Origin: Armatimonadota bacterium | Lineage (GTDB): Bacteria > Armatimonadota > Fimbriimonadia > Fimbriimonadales > GBS-DC | Assembly (NCBI GenBank): GCA_023511915.1 | Contig: JAIMAN010000028.1 | Coordinates: forward strand, 1-32,179 | Direction of reading: 5' to 3' | Length of the DNA stretch: 32,179 bases | Part shown: one piece after another, positions 16,186 to 24,477 of the stretch | Position numbering within the stretch: position 1 is the stretch's first letter | Layout of the letters: each line of letters starts with the position of its first letter | Position numbers and translations under genes: made by a program | The notes under the pieces: generated by a model | The model's input: the letters and a program-made list of their open reading frames with translations, nothing else | What the model was told of the DNA's origin: nothing | Database searches by the model: none

Positions 16186-16667
16186 TCGATACGAATGTTT
16201 GGGTCTCCGCACTGTTGAACCCACGCGGGTTTCCTGCGCGATTGCTTCGGGCGTTTCTTGAGGGGCAGTTCACGCCTGTGGTCAGCCGCGAGCTTCTCCA
16301 AGAGTTGGCTGATGTTCTCTCGCGCCCGCGCCTCTGGCGAAGCTTTACCCGCCGACTGTCTCGTCTGGATACGCGGCTTGCGCTCAGTGTGCTGCGGATT
16401 TACCAGTGGGTTGCCGCGTTGCTTTTGCACACGCTCAATCAAGCAGGGCACTGGGTTGTCCTGCAAGGCGATACTGAGGGGTGTCGCGACCTGCGCGACA
16501 ATATGTTTTTGGAGGCAGCTGTGCGCGGCAACGCACGCTACTTGGTGAGCCGTGATGACGACCTCAAGCGCGATCTTGAGCTGGTTGCGCAGATGGAAGG
16601 TCGCGGTATTCAGGTGGTATCCGTCCAGCAGTTTCTGAACATTCTCAGTGGCAGCGCGGATGGCTAA
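16173..16667 (+). CDS. PIN-domain toxin (COG1569-like putative ribonuclease)
   Basis: A 164-residue PIN nuclease. Acidic residues of the metal site are visible in order: D6 in VVIDTNVWVSALL, the Glu of ELLQELADVLSRP, the pair in CRDLRDNMFLEAA, and YLVSRDDDL near the end. NPRGFPARLLRAFLEGQF and VVSRELLQEL are typical of the COG1569 toxin group. Members cleave RNA and are held inactive by the upstream antitoxin. The start overlaps the antitoxin by 13 bases, giving translational coupling. It converges on the alcohol dehydrogenase gene with a 19-base gap. All catalytic positions appear intact, so the toxin is probably active when free. Confidence 0.9.
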   Translation: MLVVIDTNVWVSALLNPRGFPARLLRAFLEGQFTPVVSRELLQELADVLSRPRLWRSFTRRLSRLDTRLALSVLRIYQWVAALLLHTLNQAGHWVVLQGDTEGCRDLRDNMFLEAAVRGNARYLVSRDDDLKRDLELVAQMEGRGIQVVSVQQFLNILSGSADG

Positions 16668-16686
16668 GCCAGTTAGATTGCGCGCC

Positions 16687-17721
16687 TCATTCTGGTATTA
16701 GCACGCTCTTCACCGTGCGCCGTTGCTCCATCGCGTGAAACGCCTCGCGCCAGGCTTCCAGCGGGAAGACGCGGCGCATCGGCGCGAGTTTGAGTTTGCC
16801 CGCGCCCATCAGCGTCAGCACGCGCTCCCAAGTGCCCCAAGTGTGGCTGAAGGTTCCCTGCAGGCGCAGGTTCTTGCCCACCAGCGGGTCTAAGCTGTAA
16901 CCGAGCGGTTCGGGTCCCCAGCCGACTTTGGTGATTTGCCCGTCGGGGCGCGTGATGCGCAGGCACGGCTCCAGCACGGCGGAGCTGCCCACCGCGTCGA
17001 TGACCAAGTCCGCGCCCAGCCCGTCGCCCTCACGACGCACAATCGCCTCGATGTCGTCGCGGTCGGCGCACAAAATCGCGTCCGCGCCGACCGCTTCGGC
17101 AATCCGCAGCCGTTCGCCGTCCGTGCTTAGCCCGACCAGGATCGCCTTGCGCGGGCTGAACAGCTTCGCCATCTGCAGGCACAGCAACCCGATGGGTCCG
17201 CTGCCGAACACGACCACCAAGTCGCCTGGCTCAGGCTGCGAGCATTCAATGACGGCGTGTGCGGCGACGCAGCACGGCTCGGTCATCGCGGCGTCTTCAA
17301 AGCACAAGGTGTCGGGCAGGCGGTGCAGGATTCGGGCGGGGGCGCGCACATAGCGGGTCATCGCGCCGTTGACGCCGTAGCCGAAGCCGAGCCGCTGCGG
17401 ACACAGGTTGTACCGCCCTGTGCGGCAGTAGGCGCACTGCCCGCAGATGACCGCCGCCGTCTCGCACGCGACGCGGTCGCCCACCTGCCAGCCTTGCACG
17501 CCCTCGCCGACCGCCTCAATCACGCCCGCGAACTCGTGCCCCAGCACCACAGGCACATTCACCTGCCACGACTGCGTGTTGTGGTACTGGTGTAGGTCGG
17601 AGCCGCACACCCCGACGGCGCGCACGCGCACCAGCACTTCACCCGCGCGGGGCGTCGGCTCCGCAATCTCGCGCAGCTCCACACTGCACGGCTCCAGCGC
17701 GTAGTGGACGACCGCCTTCAT
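16687..17721 (-). CDS. Zinc-dependent alcohol dehydrogenase (sorbitol/threonine dehydrogenase-like MDR)
   Basis: A 344-residue medium-chain dehydrogenase that oxidises a secondary alcohol with NAD(P). The catalytic zinc site uses VGVCGSDLH and LGHEFAG plus the Glu/Pro region TEPCCVAAHAV. The structural zinc lobe has four cysteines in CGQCAYCRTGRYNLC. The Rossmann motif is VVVFGSGPIGLLCLQMAK, and VIDAVGSS follows. This combination fits polyol, L-threonine or 2,3-butanediol dehydrogenases; the substrate cannot be told from sequence alone. Its ATG overlaps the ppdK stop (ATGA), so the two genes are translationally coupled, which suggests a link between its product and pyruvate metabolism. It appears intact. 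Confidence 0.92.
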   Translation of the reverse strand: MKAVVHYALEPCSVELREIAEPTPRAGEVLVRVRAVGVCGSDLHQYHNTQSWQVNVPVVLGHEFAGVIEAVGEGVQGWQVGDRVACETAAVICGQCAYCRTGRYNLCPQRLGFGYGVNGAMTRYVRAPARILHRLPDTLCFEDAAMTEPCCVAAHAVIECSQPEPGDLVVVFGSGPIGLLCLQMAKLFSPRKAILVGLSTDGERLRIAEAVGADAILCADRDDIEAIVRREGDGLGADLVIDAVGSSAVLEPCLRITRPDGQITKVGWGPEPLGYSLDPLVGKNLRLQGTFSHTWGTWERVLTLMGAGKLKLAPMRRVFPLEAWREAFHAMEQRRTVKSVLIPE

Positions 17722-20390
17722 TTATCCACCGCAATTTGCACGCGCTTGCGCAGCGCGGCTTGCGCCGCTGCCAGCCGCGCAATCGGCACGCGGAACGGCG
17801 AGCAGCTCACATAGTCCAGCCCCACCTCGTGGCAGAAGGCGATGGAGTCGGGGTCGCCGCCATGCTCGCCACAGATGCCCACCTTCAGGTCGGGGCGCAC
17901 GGCGCGTCCAAGGTCGAACGCCATCCGTATCAGCTTGCCCACACCGTCGCGATCCAGCGTGATGAACGGGTTTTCGGGCAGGATTTTATGCTCCACATAG
18001 TACGCCAAGAACTTGCCCTCGGCGTCGTCGCGGCTGAAGCCGAAGGTGGTCTGCGTCAGGTCGTTCGTGCCGAAGGAGAAGAACTGGGCGTACTGGGCGA
18101 TTTCGTCGGCGGTCAGCGCGGCGCGCGGGATTTCGATCATCGTGCCGAACTTGTAGTCCACGCGCACGCCCTCGCGCTCCATCACCTCTTTGGCGACGCG
18201 CTCCAGATGCTCGCGGGCGAGTTTCAGCTCGTTCACATGCCCCACCAGCGGGATCATAATCTCCACATGGGGGTCGTAGCCGCGCCGTTGCGCTTCGGCA
18301 GCCGCCTCCAGAATCGCGGCGACCTGCATCTCCACGATTTCGGGGTACAGCAGCGACAGGCGCACGCCGCGCAGTCCCAACATCGGGTTCGCCTCGCGCA
18401 GCTCCTCCACGCGCTGTAGCAGCCGACGCTTCTCGGCAAGCGTCTCCGAGTCGGGCGCGGTAATCTCCAACTGGGCGACCTCGCGCAGCAGGTCTTCGTA
18501 GCGGGGCAGGAACTCGTGCAGCGGCGGGTCAATCAGCCGAATGGTGACGGGCAGCCCGCGCATCACCTCGAAGATCTCGAAAAAGTCGCGTCGCTGGAAG
18601 GGCAACAGGCGGCTCAACGCCTCGCGCCGCTCTTTCTCCGTCTTGGCGAGAATCATCTCCTGCATAATCGGCAGGCGTTCCTCGCCGAAGAACATGTGTT
18701 CGGTACGCGCCAGCCCGATGCCCTCTGCGCCGAACTCCAACGCTTTGGCGGCGTCGTGCGGGTTGTCGGCGTTCGCCCGCACGCGCAGGCGACGGAACTC
18801 GTCCGCCCAGCGCAGGAGCGTGTGCAGGTCTTCGCTGAGTTCAGGCGCGACGGTGGGCACGGCGCCCTTGTAGACCTTGCCCGTGCTGCCGTCGATGCTG
18901 ATAAAGTCGCCCTCGCGGATGGCAACCGTCTGCCCGTCCACCTGCACGGTGAACAGGTTCTCGTGTTCGTCGACGCTAATCGCCTCGCACCCAGCCACGC
19001 ACGGGATGCCGAACCCACGCGCTATGACGGCGGCGTGACTCGTATTTCCCCCTCGTGCTGTCAGTATCCCCTTAGATACCAACATCCCGCCTACATCGTC
19101 GGGGTTCGTTTCGGGGCGCACGAGGATCACAGGCTCGGTCTTGCCCCGTTCCATCGCGCGTTTGGAGTCGAACACGGCGCGCCCGCTGGCTGCGCCAGGC
19201 GACGCGCCCAAGCCCTGCGCCAGCAGCGGATAGTCGCCGCTTGCCAGCGCGGTCTCGTCAAAGTGGGGGTGCAGCAGTTGGTCTAACTGCTTGGGCTGCA
19301 CGCGCAGCACCGCCTCGTCGCGCCCGATAAGCCCCTCTTTCGCCATATCCACCGCGATTTTGACCGCCGCCCTGCCCGTGCGCTTGCCAACGCGACACTG
19401 CAACATCCACAACCGCCCGCGCTCCACCGTGAACTCCAAGTCCATCATGTCGCGATAGTGGCGCTCCAGTCGCTCGGCAATCTCCAAAAACTGCGCGTAC
19501 ACTTCGGGCATGCGCTCGTGCAGCGCGCTCAGGGGCAACGGCGTGCGGATTCCTGCGACGACATCCTCGCCCTGCGCATTCGGCAGGAACTCGCCGTACA
19601 ACTCGCGCTCGCCTGTGGCGGGGTTGCGCGTGAACGCCACGCCCGTGCCCGAATCGTCGCCCATGTTGCCGAACACCATCGCCTGCACATTGCACGCTGT
19701 GCCCAAGTCGTGCGGGATCTTCTCGCGCTCGCGGTAAATCACGGCGCGCTCGTTGTTCCACGAGCGGAACACCGCCTCAATCGCCATCTCCAGCTGCTGG
19801 TAGGGGTCTTCGGGGAACGCTTTGCCGAAATCGCGCACGATTTGCTTGAACTCGCTTACCAACTCGCGCAGCGCATCGGCGGGCACATCGGTGTCTTGCG
19901 TGACGCCCAGCCGCTCCTTGAGCGCATCGAACCGCGCCTCGAAGTACCGCTTCGGAATATCCATCACGACATCGCTGAACATCATCACGAAGCGGCGGTA
20001 GGCGTCGTACACGAAGCGCGGGTTGTTGGTCAGCCGTATCATCCCCTCGGCGGTGGCGTCGTTCAGTCCCAGGTTCAGAATTGTGTCCATCATGCCGGGC
20101 ATGGAGAACTTCGCGCCTGAGCGCACGGAGACCAGCAGCGGGTTGTGCGGGTCGCCGAACTTTTTGCCGACGCGCCCCTCCACAATTTGCATCTTTTCGC
20201 GCACTTCTTGCATTAAGCCGTCGGGCAGTCGCAGGCGTTTCATATAGCCGCGGCACACATCGGTGGTTATCGTGAAGCCTGGCGGGACGGGCAACCCGAT
20301 ATTGGTCATCTCGGCGAGGTTTGCGCCCTTGCCGCCCAGCAGGTCGCGCATGTCCGCACTGCCTTCCTCAAATAGGTACACTCGCTTCAT
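17718..20390 (-). CDS. ppdK: Pyruvate, phosphate dikinase
   Basis: An 890-residue, full-length PPDK, which reversibly converts pyruvate, ATP and phosphate to PEP, AMP and diphosphate. The ATP-grasp domain starts LLGGKGANLAEMTNIGLPVPPGFT and contains SVRSGAKFSMPGMMDTILNLGLND. The phosphohistidine domain has GGNTSHAAVIARG with H452 as the swinging His; Asn replaces the more usual Met. The PEP-binding barrel ends in KVGICGEHGGDPDSIAF, with the catalytic Cys, and SCSPFRVPIARLA. A strong ribosome-binding site (GAGGAGG) lies seven bases before the ATG. The leader can form competing hairpins. The alcohol dehydrogenase is coupled downstream. The use of PPi-linked PPDK, common in thermophiles and anaerobes, allows both glycolytic and gluconeogenic flux. 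Confidence 0.97.
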   Translation of the reverse strand: MKRVYLFEEGSADMRDLLGGKGANLAEMTNIGLPVPPGFTITTDVCRGYMKRLRLPDGLMQEVREKMQIVEGRVGKKFGDPHNPLLVSVRSGAKFSMPGMMDTILNLGLNDATAEGMIRLTNNPRFVYDAYRRFVMMFSDVVMDIPKRYFEARFDALKERLGVTQDTDVPADALRELVSEFKQIVRDFGKAFPEDPYQQLEMAIEAVFRSWNNERAVIYREREKIPHDLGTACNVQAMVFGNMGDDSGTGVAFTRNPATGERELYGEFLPNAQGEDVVAGIRTPLPLSALHERMPEVYAQFLEIAERLERHYRDMMDLEFTVERGRLWMLQCRVGKRTGRAAVKIAVDMAKEGLIGRDEAVLRVQPKQLDQLLHPHFDETALASGDYPLLAQGLGASPGAASGRAVFDSKRAMERGKTEPVILVRPETNPDDVGGMLVSKGILTARGGNTSHAAVIARGFGIPCVAGCEAISVDEHENLFTVQVDGQTVAIREGDFISIDGSTGKVYKGAVPTVAPELSEDLHTLLRWADEFRRLRVRANADNPHDAAKALEFGAEGIGLARTEHMFFGEERLPIMQEMILAKTEKERREALSRLLPFQRRDFFEIFEVMRGLPVTIRLIDPPLHEFLPRYEDLLREVAQLEITAPDSETLAEKRRLLQRVEELREANPMLGLRGVRLSLLYPEIVEMQVAAILEAAAEAQRRGYDPHVEIMIPLVGHVNELKLAREHLERVAKEVMEREGVRVDYKFGTMIEIPRAALTADEIAQYAQFFSFGTNDLTQTTFGFSRDDAEGKFLAYYVEHKILPENPFITLDRDGVGKLIRMAFDLGRAVRPDLKVGICGEHGGDPDSIAFCHEVGLDYVSCSPFRVPIARLAAAQAALRKRVQIAVDK

Positions 20391-20396
20391 CGTTCT

Positions 20397-20460
20397 GCCT
20401 CCTCTGTATTCGCTGTGATGCGCGACGGCGGCGTCCGAACCGCCTCCGACGCTGGAGGCG
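20397..20460 (-). promoter_or_regulatory. ppdK leader with competing hairpins and sequestrable ribosome-binding site
   Basis: Reading the mRNA strand, CGCCTCC (20460-20454) pairs with GGAGGCG (20447-20441) around a six-base loop. The same CGCCTCC could pair by six bases with GGAGGC of the Shine-Dalgarno sequence (20403-20398). GGCGG within the first hairpin can in turn pair with CCGCC about eight bases later. The structures exclude one another, so translation could be switched. A possible -10 (CATAAT) lies further upstream near 20470-20480. Confidence 0.4.
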
Positions 20461-20541
20461 CGTAAGTCGCTATATTATGGCACATTCGAGAAGGCAGCGT
20501 ATCAGACCCCTACGCCTATGCACAAGGGCGGGCAAGCGTGC

Positions 20542-21330
20542 CTACTTTCGGATGGCGAACAGGGCGACAATTACGAACGCCTCACCGCCTTCCGCTTCGA
20601 GGGCGACCGCAGGTGCGTACACGCCTTCACTGGAGATTGCATGCAGGGCAAGCCGCTTGCCAGACGCCGTCTGCTCTGGGTGCTTGCCGTCGCGTTGCAG
20701 GCGCATCGTCAGCGTGCGCACGCGGTTATCGCCTGCCGCTGCCCAGAGGTGATTGCCCGCGTCTAACTCCAGTTGCCCGACCGCGAACGCGCGCCCCGCC
20801 GATGCGAGACCGCCTACCATGCACAGCCCTTGCTCTGCAAGCGCAACCGAAATGCCTTGCGCCTCCAGCGCGGTCATCGCCTGCTGCACCCTGCCCAGCG
20901 CGTCACTCCAGTGTTTCACGGTTGCTTGCCAGTCGCCCAATTCCGCTGTCAGTAGCGCGGAACAGTACGCCAAGCCCTGCGCCTTGCGAAGGCTTAGACG
21001 AAGGGTATAGATGCCCGTCGCGTTGGGGGTAAAGCGCATCAGCGTTTCCCGAACGCCCTCGTCGCCCAGCGCGACTACCCTGCCCAGCGGATCCAGCACC
21101 TCACACCGCACCGCTCGCGCCTGCGGGTCGCCCATCACGAACAGCCGATAGCGCACACCCGCCTCAAAACGGCGCGTGAAGACGACGGTCTCACCCTGAC
21201 GCAAGGCAACCATCCAGAAATTGCAGTCCTCGTGGAGCGTAAAACTCGCGCGGGCAGGCGCGCCGCTATATCCAACACCCCCATAAAGTAGCGCCAGCGC
21301 AATCAGCAGGCTTCTCAAGCATCCGTGCAT
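20542..21330 (-). CDS. Secreted protein of unknown function
   Basis: A 262-residue protein I do not recognise. Residues about 5-29 form a signal peptide (LRSLLIALALLYGGVGYSGAPARA). The mature part is rich in beta-strand pattern; RRFEAGVRYRLFVMGDPQARAVRCEVLDPLGRVVA followed by RFTPNATGIYTLRLSL looks like a pre-peptidase C-terminal-type beta sandwich. A middle helical section and a second beta-rich part follow. Three or four cysteines could form disulfides. The start is fixed by AAGGAGGCAACTGATG, almost the same ribosome-binding context as the secreted subtilase. It lies 64 bases after argC, with a hairpin between, and upstream of ppdK on the same strand. Confidence 0.75.
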   Translation of the reverse strand: MHGCLRSLLIALALLYGGVGYSGAPARASFTLHEDCNFWMVALRQGETVVFTRRFEAGVRYRLFVMGDPQARAVRCEVLDPLGRVVALGDEGVRETLMRFTPNATGIYTLRLSLRKAQGLAYCSALLTAELGDWQATVKHWSDALGRVQQAMTALEAQGISVALAEQGLCMVGGLASAGRAFAVGQLELDAGNHLWAAAGDNRVRTLTMRLQRDGKHPEQTASGKRLALHAISSEGVYAPAVALEAEGGEAFVIVALFAIRK

Positions 21331-21341
21331 CAGTTGCCTCC

Positions 21342-21363
21342 TTAGCCCGCGTAATGGGGCTAA
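21342..21363 (-). terminator. Hairpin between argC and the secreted-protein gene
   Basis: TTAGCCC and GGGCTAA form a perfect seven-base stem with an eight-base loop, ending directly at the Shine-Dalgarno AGGAGG of the next gene. There is no U-run. It could attenuate argC read-through or protect the 5' end of the downstream message. Confidence 0.4.
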
Positions 21364-21394
21364 GAGGCATTATGGCGTTAGGCGCATGAACTCT

Positions 21395-22441
21395 TTATGG
21401 GCTGATCCCCGCAATTGGCAGCCCCAGCGTCTGCGGCAGTCCCAGCAGCAGGTTCATGTTCTGAATCGCCTGCCCCGCCGCGCCCTTGACGAGGTTGTCG
21501 ATGACGCTAATCACGACGGCGGTCTGCGTGCGCGTGTCGACGGTCAGCCCAATATCGCAGCGGTTGGAGCCGTACACCTCGCGCGTGGCGGGATACTCGC
21601 CCAGCGGGCGCACAACCACGAACGGCTGGTCGCGATAGAACGCGGCGTAGTGGGCGTGTAGGGTTTCCGCCGCAATCGGCTCGCGCAAGCGGGCATACGC
21701 CGTGCAGAGGATGCCGCGCGTCATCGGCACTAAGTGCGGGGTGAACCGCACGCGCACGGGGCGCTCGCTAAACGCCTGCAGCGTCTGCTCGATTTCGGGC
21801 GTGTGGCGATGCTTTTCCACGCCATACGCCTTGAAGTTCTCGTCCAGCTCGGTGAACAGGTACTCCACGCTGACGCGCGACCTGCCCGCGCCCGACACGC
21901 CCGACTTGGCGTCGATGATAATCCCGTCGGGATCGGCGACGCCCATCTGCAGTAGGGGCGCGAGCGCAAGCCCCGCCGCTGTGGGGTAGCAGCCTGGGTT
22001 AGCAATCAGCCGCGCGTTTTTGTAGGCGTCAGTCGGCGTCAGTTCGGGCAGCCCGTAGACCGCTTCGGCAAGCCACGCGGCGGCGGTGTGCGCTTTGCCG
22101 TACCAGTCGGCGAACTGCGCGGGGTCTTTCAGGCGGAAGTCGGCGGAGAGGTCAATCACCTTCAGCCCGCGCTCCAGCAAGGCGGGCGCGTGTTCCATCG
22201 CGAAGCCCGTCTCGCCCGCCAGAAACACGAGGTCGCACTGCGCCGCCAGCACGTCGGGGTCAAACGCGCTCAGCGTCGGCAGCGACAGCCCGTTCAGGTG
22301 GGAGAGGAGCGTCTGAATCGGCTTGCCCGCCTCCGAGCGCGAGACGAGCGCAGTAATCCGTGCCTGCGGATGCCCGCTCAGCAGGCGGATGAGTTCGCTT
22401 CCCGTGTATCCCGTCGCGCCGACGATGCCTACGCGATGCAT
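21395..22441 (-). CDS. argC: N-acetyl-gamma-glutamyl-phosphate reductase
   Basis: A 348-residue enzyme that reduces N-acetylglutamyl phosphate to the semialdehyde with NADPH, the third step of arginine synthesis. The Rossmann start is HRVGIVGATGYTGSELIRLL. The catalytic cysteine is C151 in ANPGCYPTAAGL. AKSGVSGAGR and HRHTPEIEQ are standard substrate-binding blocks, and ends ILGLPQTLGLPI are typical. I chose ATG 22441 because the family begins at MHRVGIVG; the open frame upstream runs through a hairpin and promoter. TATAGT ends six bases before the ATG, so the transcript is probably leaderless. No other arg gene is adjacent. It is followed by an unrelated secreted protein. Confidence 0.96.
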   Translation of the reverse strand: MHRVGIVGATGYTGSELIRLLSGHPQARITALVSRSEAGKPIQTLLSHLNGLSLPTLSAFDPDVLAAQCDLVFLAGETGFAMEHAPALLERGLKVIDLSADFRLKDPAQFADWYGKAHTAAAWLAEAVYGLPELTPTDAYKNARLIANPGCYPTAAGLALAPLLQMGVADPDGIIIDAKSGVSGAGRSRVSVEYLFTELDENFKAYGVEKHRHTPEIEQTLQAFSERPVRVRFTPHLVPMTRGILCTAYARLREPIAAETLHAHYAAFYRDQPFVVVRPLGEYPATREVYGSNRCDIGLTVDTRTQTAVVISVIDNLVKGAAGQAIQNMNLLLGLPQTLGLPIAGISP

Positions 22442-22447
22442 GGGGAT

Positions 22448-22455
22448 ACTATACC
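22448..22455 (-). promoter_or_regulatory. argC -10 element (GGTATAGT), likely leaderless transcript
   Basis: TATAGT on the minus strand occupies 22453-22448. Only six bases separate it from the start codon, which puts the expected transcription start at or next to the ATG. No Shine-Dalgarno sequence is possible in this layout. No clear ARG-box palindrome was seen. Confidence 0.5.
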
Positions 22456-22487
22456 TGTTCTCTCGCGTCTGAGAGGTTCGGGAGGGA

Positions 22488-22520
22488 GCGGTACGGGCAA
22501 GGTCGCCATGCCCGTACCGC
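22488..22520 (-). terminator. Strong hairpin downstream of the subtilase gene
   Basis: GCGGTACGGGCA and TGCCCGTACCGC form a perfect 12-base stem with a nine-base loop, starting about ten bases after the subtilase stop codon. It lacks a following U-tract, so it is either a U-less intrinsic terminator or an mRNA 3'-end stabiliser that separates the subtilase from argC. Confidence 0.6.
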
Positions 22521-22530
22521 ACGCGACATT

Positions 22531-24384
22531 TCAGAACCACACGGTCAACTGCGCCGAGCGGGAGACGCCGTTGTAGGTCGCGGTAATGGTGACCGTCGTG
22601 ATGGAGAAGGCGGAGCGCGTCTGAATGGTGAAGCGCGCGCTGGTGGCTCCTGCTGGCACAGTGACCGTGCTGGGCACGCTTGCGCGGCTGGAGCTGCTGC
22701 GCAACTGCACCACCACGCCGCCCGCAGGCGCGGGACCGCTGAGGGTAACCGTGCCTGTCGCCGATCTGCCGCCCCAGACAGAGGTCGGGCTAATCGTCAG
22801 CGATTGGAGCGTCACATTCGAAGACGATGGGTTGACCGTGAGGGTCGCCGTGCGCGAAACGCTCCCCGCCGAAGCGGTAATCGTCACGCTCGTAGCGCTG
22901 GAGACCGCTCGCGTAGAGACCGTGAAGTTCGCGCTGGTCGCCCCTGCGGGCACGGTCACAGTGCTGGGCACAGTGGCGATATTCGTATTGCTGCTGCTGA
23001 GGTTCACCACGAACCCGCCCGACGGCGCAGGCGCGGTGAGGGTGACCGTGCCCGTGCTGCTGTTGCCGCCCACGACGCTGGTCGGGTTCAGGCTTAGGCT
23101 GTTCAGGCTCGGCTGCGTCGGTCCGCCGCCCCCAACCGCCTGCAACGCGCGATACACATTCAACCGCCCCGCGTTCGGCGCAAGCGTGCGCCCGCTGTAA
23201 GGCTGGTACGGATCCACATTCGTCTCCAGCGCGGCGCGTAGCTGGGCATTCGTCAGGCTGCCGTTGTGCGACCACAACACCGCCGCCGCCCCAGCCACAT
23301 GCGGACATGCCATCGAGGTGCCGTCATACGAGGCGTAGCGGTTGTTCGGGATGGTGGAGAGGATGCCTACGCCAGGCGCGGCGATGTCCACCCACGAGCC
23401 GTACTGCGAGAAGCTGGCTAAGCGATCTGCTGAGTCGGTCGCTGCCACAGCAATAGAATTGGTATAGTAAGCGGGATACTGCGGCGACGAACTCCCGCCG
23501 TTGCCCGCCGCAACCACCACCAAGCAGCCACGGTTCCATGCGTAGTTCACGGCGTCCTGCAACTGCTGCGCGCCTGAACCCGCACCGAGACTGAGGCTGA
23601 GGATATGCGCCCCGTTGTCCGCCGCCCAAGTAATCCCGCGCGCTACCGCGTCCAGACTGCCTGAACCGCTGGCGCTCAGCACCTTGACGGGCATCAGCTG
23701 CACATAGGCGCGCGCGTTGGCGACATTCGGGTTCCACGCCGCCACACCCGCAATCCCGACGCCGTTGTTGATTTCGGCGGCGGCAATCCCCGCGCAGTGC
23801 GTGCCGTGCCCGTTGTCGTCCAGCGCGTTGGTGGTGTTGTTCAGCGTGTTCCAACCGTACACCGCGCCGTTGCTGTGCCGACGCATCTTGTTGGTCAGGT
23901 CGGGGTGGTTGGAGTCGATGCCCGTGTCGATGATAGCGATGTAAACCGTGCGCTGCGGCTGCCAGATGTCCCACGCGAGGTTCGCCTGAATGCGTTGGGG
24001 CCCGTACTGCTGGCTGAAGGAGGGGTCGTTGGGGGTGGCAAACGCGAAGGCGAGGTAGTTGGGCTCCACATAGCGCACGCCTGGCAGCGCGCGCAGGAAC
24101 TCGCCTGCATCCTGCATCGTGAGGTTCGGCGCGAGTTTGATGACGAAGCTGTTGATAGGCGGGTTCTGCGCGGTGATGGTTCCGACCATCTCCATCGCGA
24201 GCATCGGCAGGGCAAGGTCGCCAGATTCCAAGCCGACGACCAGTTCATCGTGCACAAACGGCGCGTCGATCTGCGCGGGGTCTAAGCTGGGTTGGGCTGG
24301 CGTCTCTGTGTCCAGCTGCGCCCAGCTCAAATGCGCGCTCAACAACGCTCCTGCTAAGCCGAGAATCAGCATCCTGAATCGCAT
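22531..24384 (-). CDS. Secreted subtilisin-like serine protease (S8) with two Ig-like C-terminal repeats
   Basis: A 617-residue extracellular protease. Signal peptide: MLILGLAGALLSAHLSWAQ. An inhibitor_I9-like propeptide follows (VHDELVVGLE to LPGVRYVEPNYLAF). The S8 domain holds the full triad: D153 in IAIIDTGID, H196 in NGHGTHCAGIAA and S357 in GTSMACPHVAGAAA, with AAGNGG supplying the oxyanion Asn. After RALQAVGGGGPTQP come two repeats of about 88 residues, each with LNPTS/ISPTS, TGTVTL, and STVTVPAGATSA; these resemble bacterial Ig-like beta sandwiches. I chose ATG 24384, with TTAGGAGGCAACTC upstream; the earlier frame adds 18 residues without signal character. It is divergent from the diguanylate cyclase gene. 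A strong hairpin follows its stop. Confidence 0.95.
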   Translation of the reverse strand: MRFRMLILGLAGALLSAHLSWAQLDTETPAQPSLDPAQIDAPFVHDELVVGLESGDLALPMLAMEMVGTITAQNPPINSFVIKLAPNLTMQDAGEFLRALPGVRYVEPNYLAFAFATPNDPSFSQQYGPQRIQANLAWDIWQPQRTVYIAIIDTGIDSNHPDLTNKMRRHSNGAVYGWNTLNNTTNALDDNGHGTHCAGIAAAEINNGVGIAGVAAWNPNVANARAYVQLMPVKVLSASGSGSLDAVARGITWAADNGAHILSLSLGAGSGAQQLQDAVNYAWNRGCLVVVAAGNGGSSSPQYPAYYTNSIAVAATDSADRLASFSQYGSWVDIAAPGVGILSTIPNNRYASYDGTSMACPHVAGAAAVLWSHNGSLTNAQLRAALETNVDPYQPYSGRTLAPNAGRLNVYRALQAVGGGGPTQPSLNSLSLNPTSVVGGNSSTGTVTLTAPAPSGGFVVNLSSSNTNIATVPSTVTVPAGATSANFTVSTRAVSSATSVTITASAGSVSRTATLTVNPSSSNVTLQSLTISPTSVWGGRSATGTVTLSGPAPAGGVVVQLRSSSSRASVPSTVTVPAGATSARFTIQTRSAFSITTVTITATYNGVSRSAQLTVWF

Positions 24385-24477
24385 TGAGTTGCCTCCTAAC
24401 TTCTCATTTTCGACCGCCTGTTCAGATGTCCTGCTCACCTCTGTAGCAAATTCGCCGATTTTCCGACAATTTGCCCT

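Noticed and set aside
20321-21032. Plus-strand frames in the ppdK leader and secreted-protein region
   Set aside because: They are antisense to an SD-led gene with a clear signal peptide and have no family motifs.
22442-22540. Upstream extension of argC by 33 residues
   Set aside because: The added region contains the -10 element and the 12-bp hairpin and lacks ArgC similarity.
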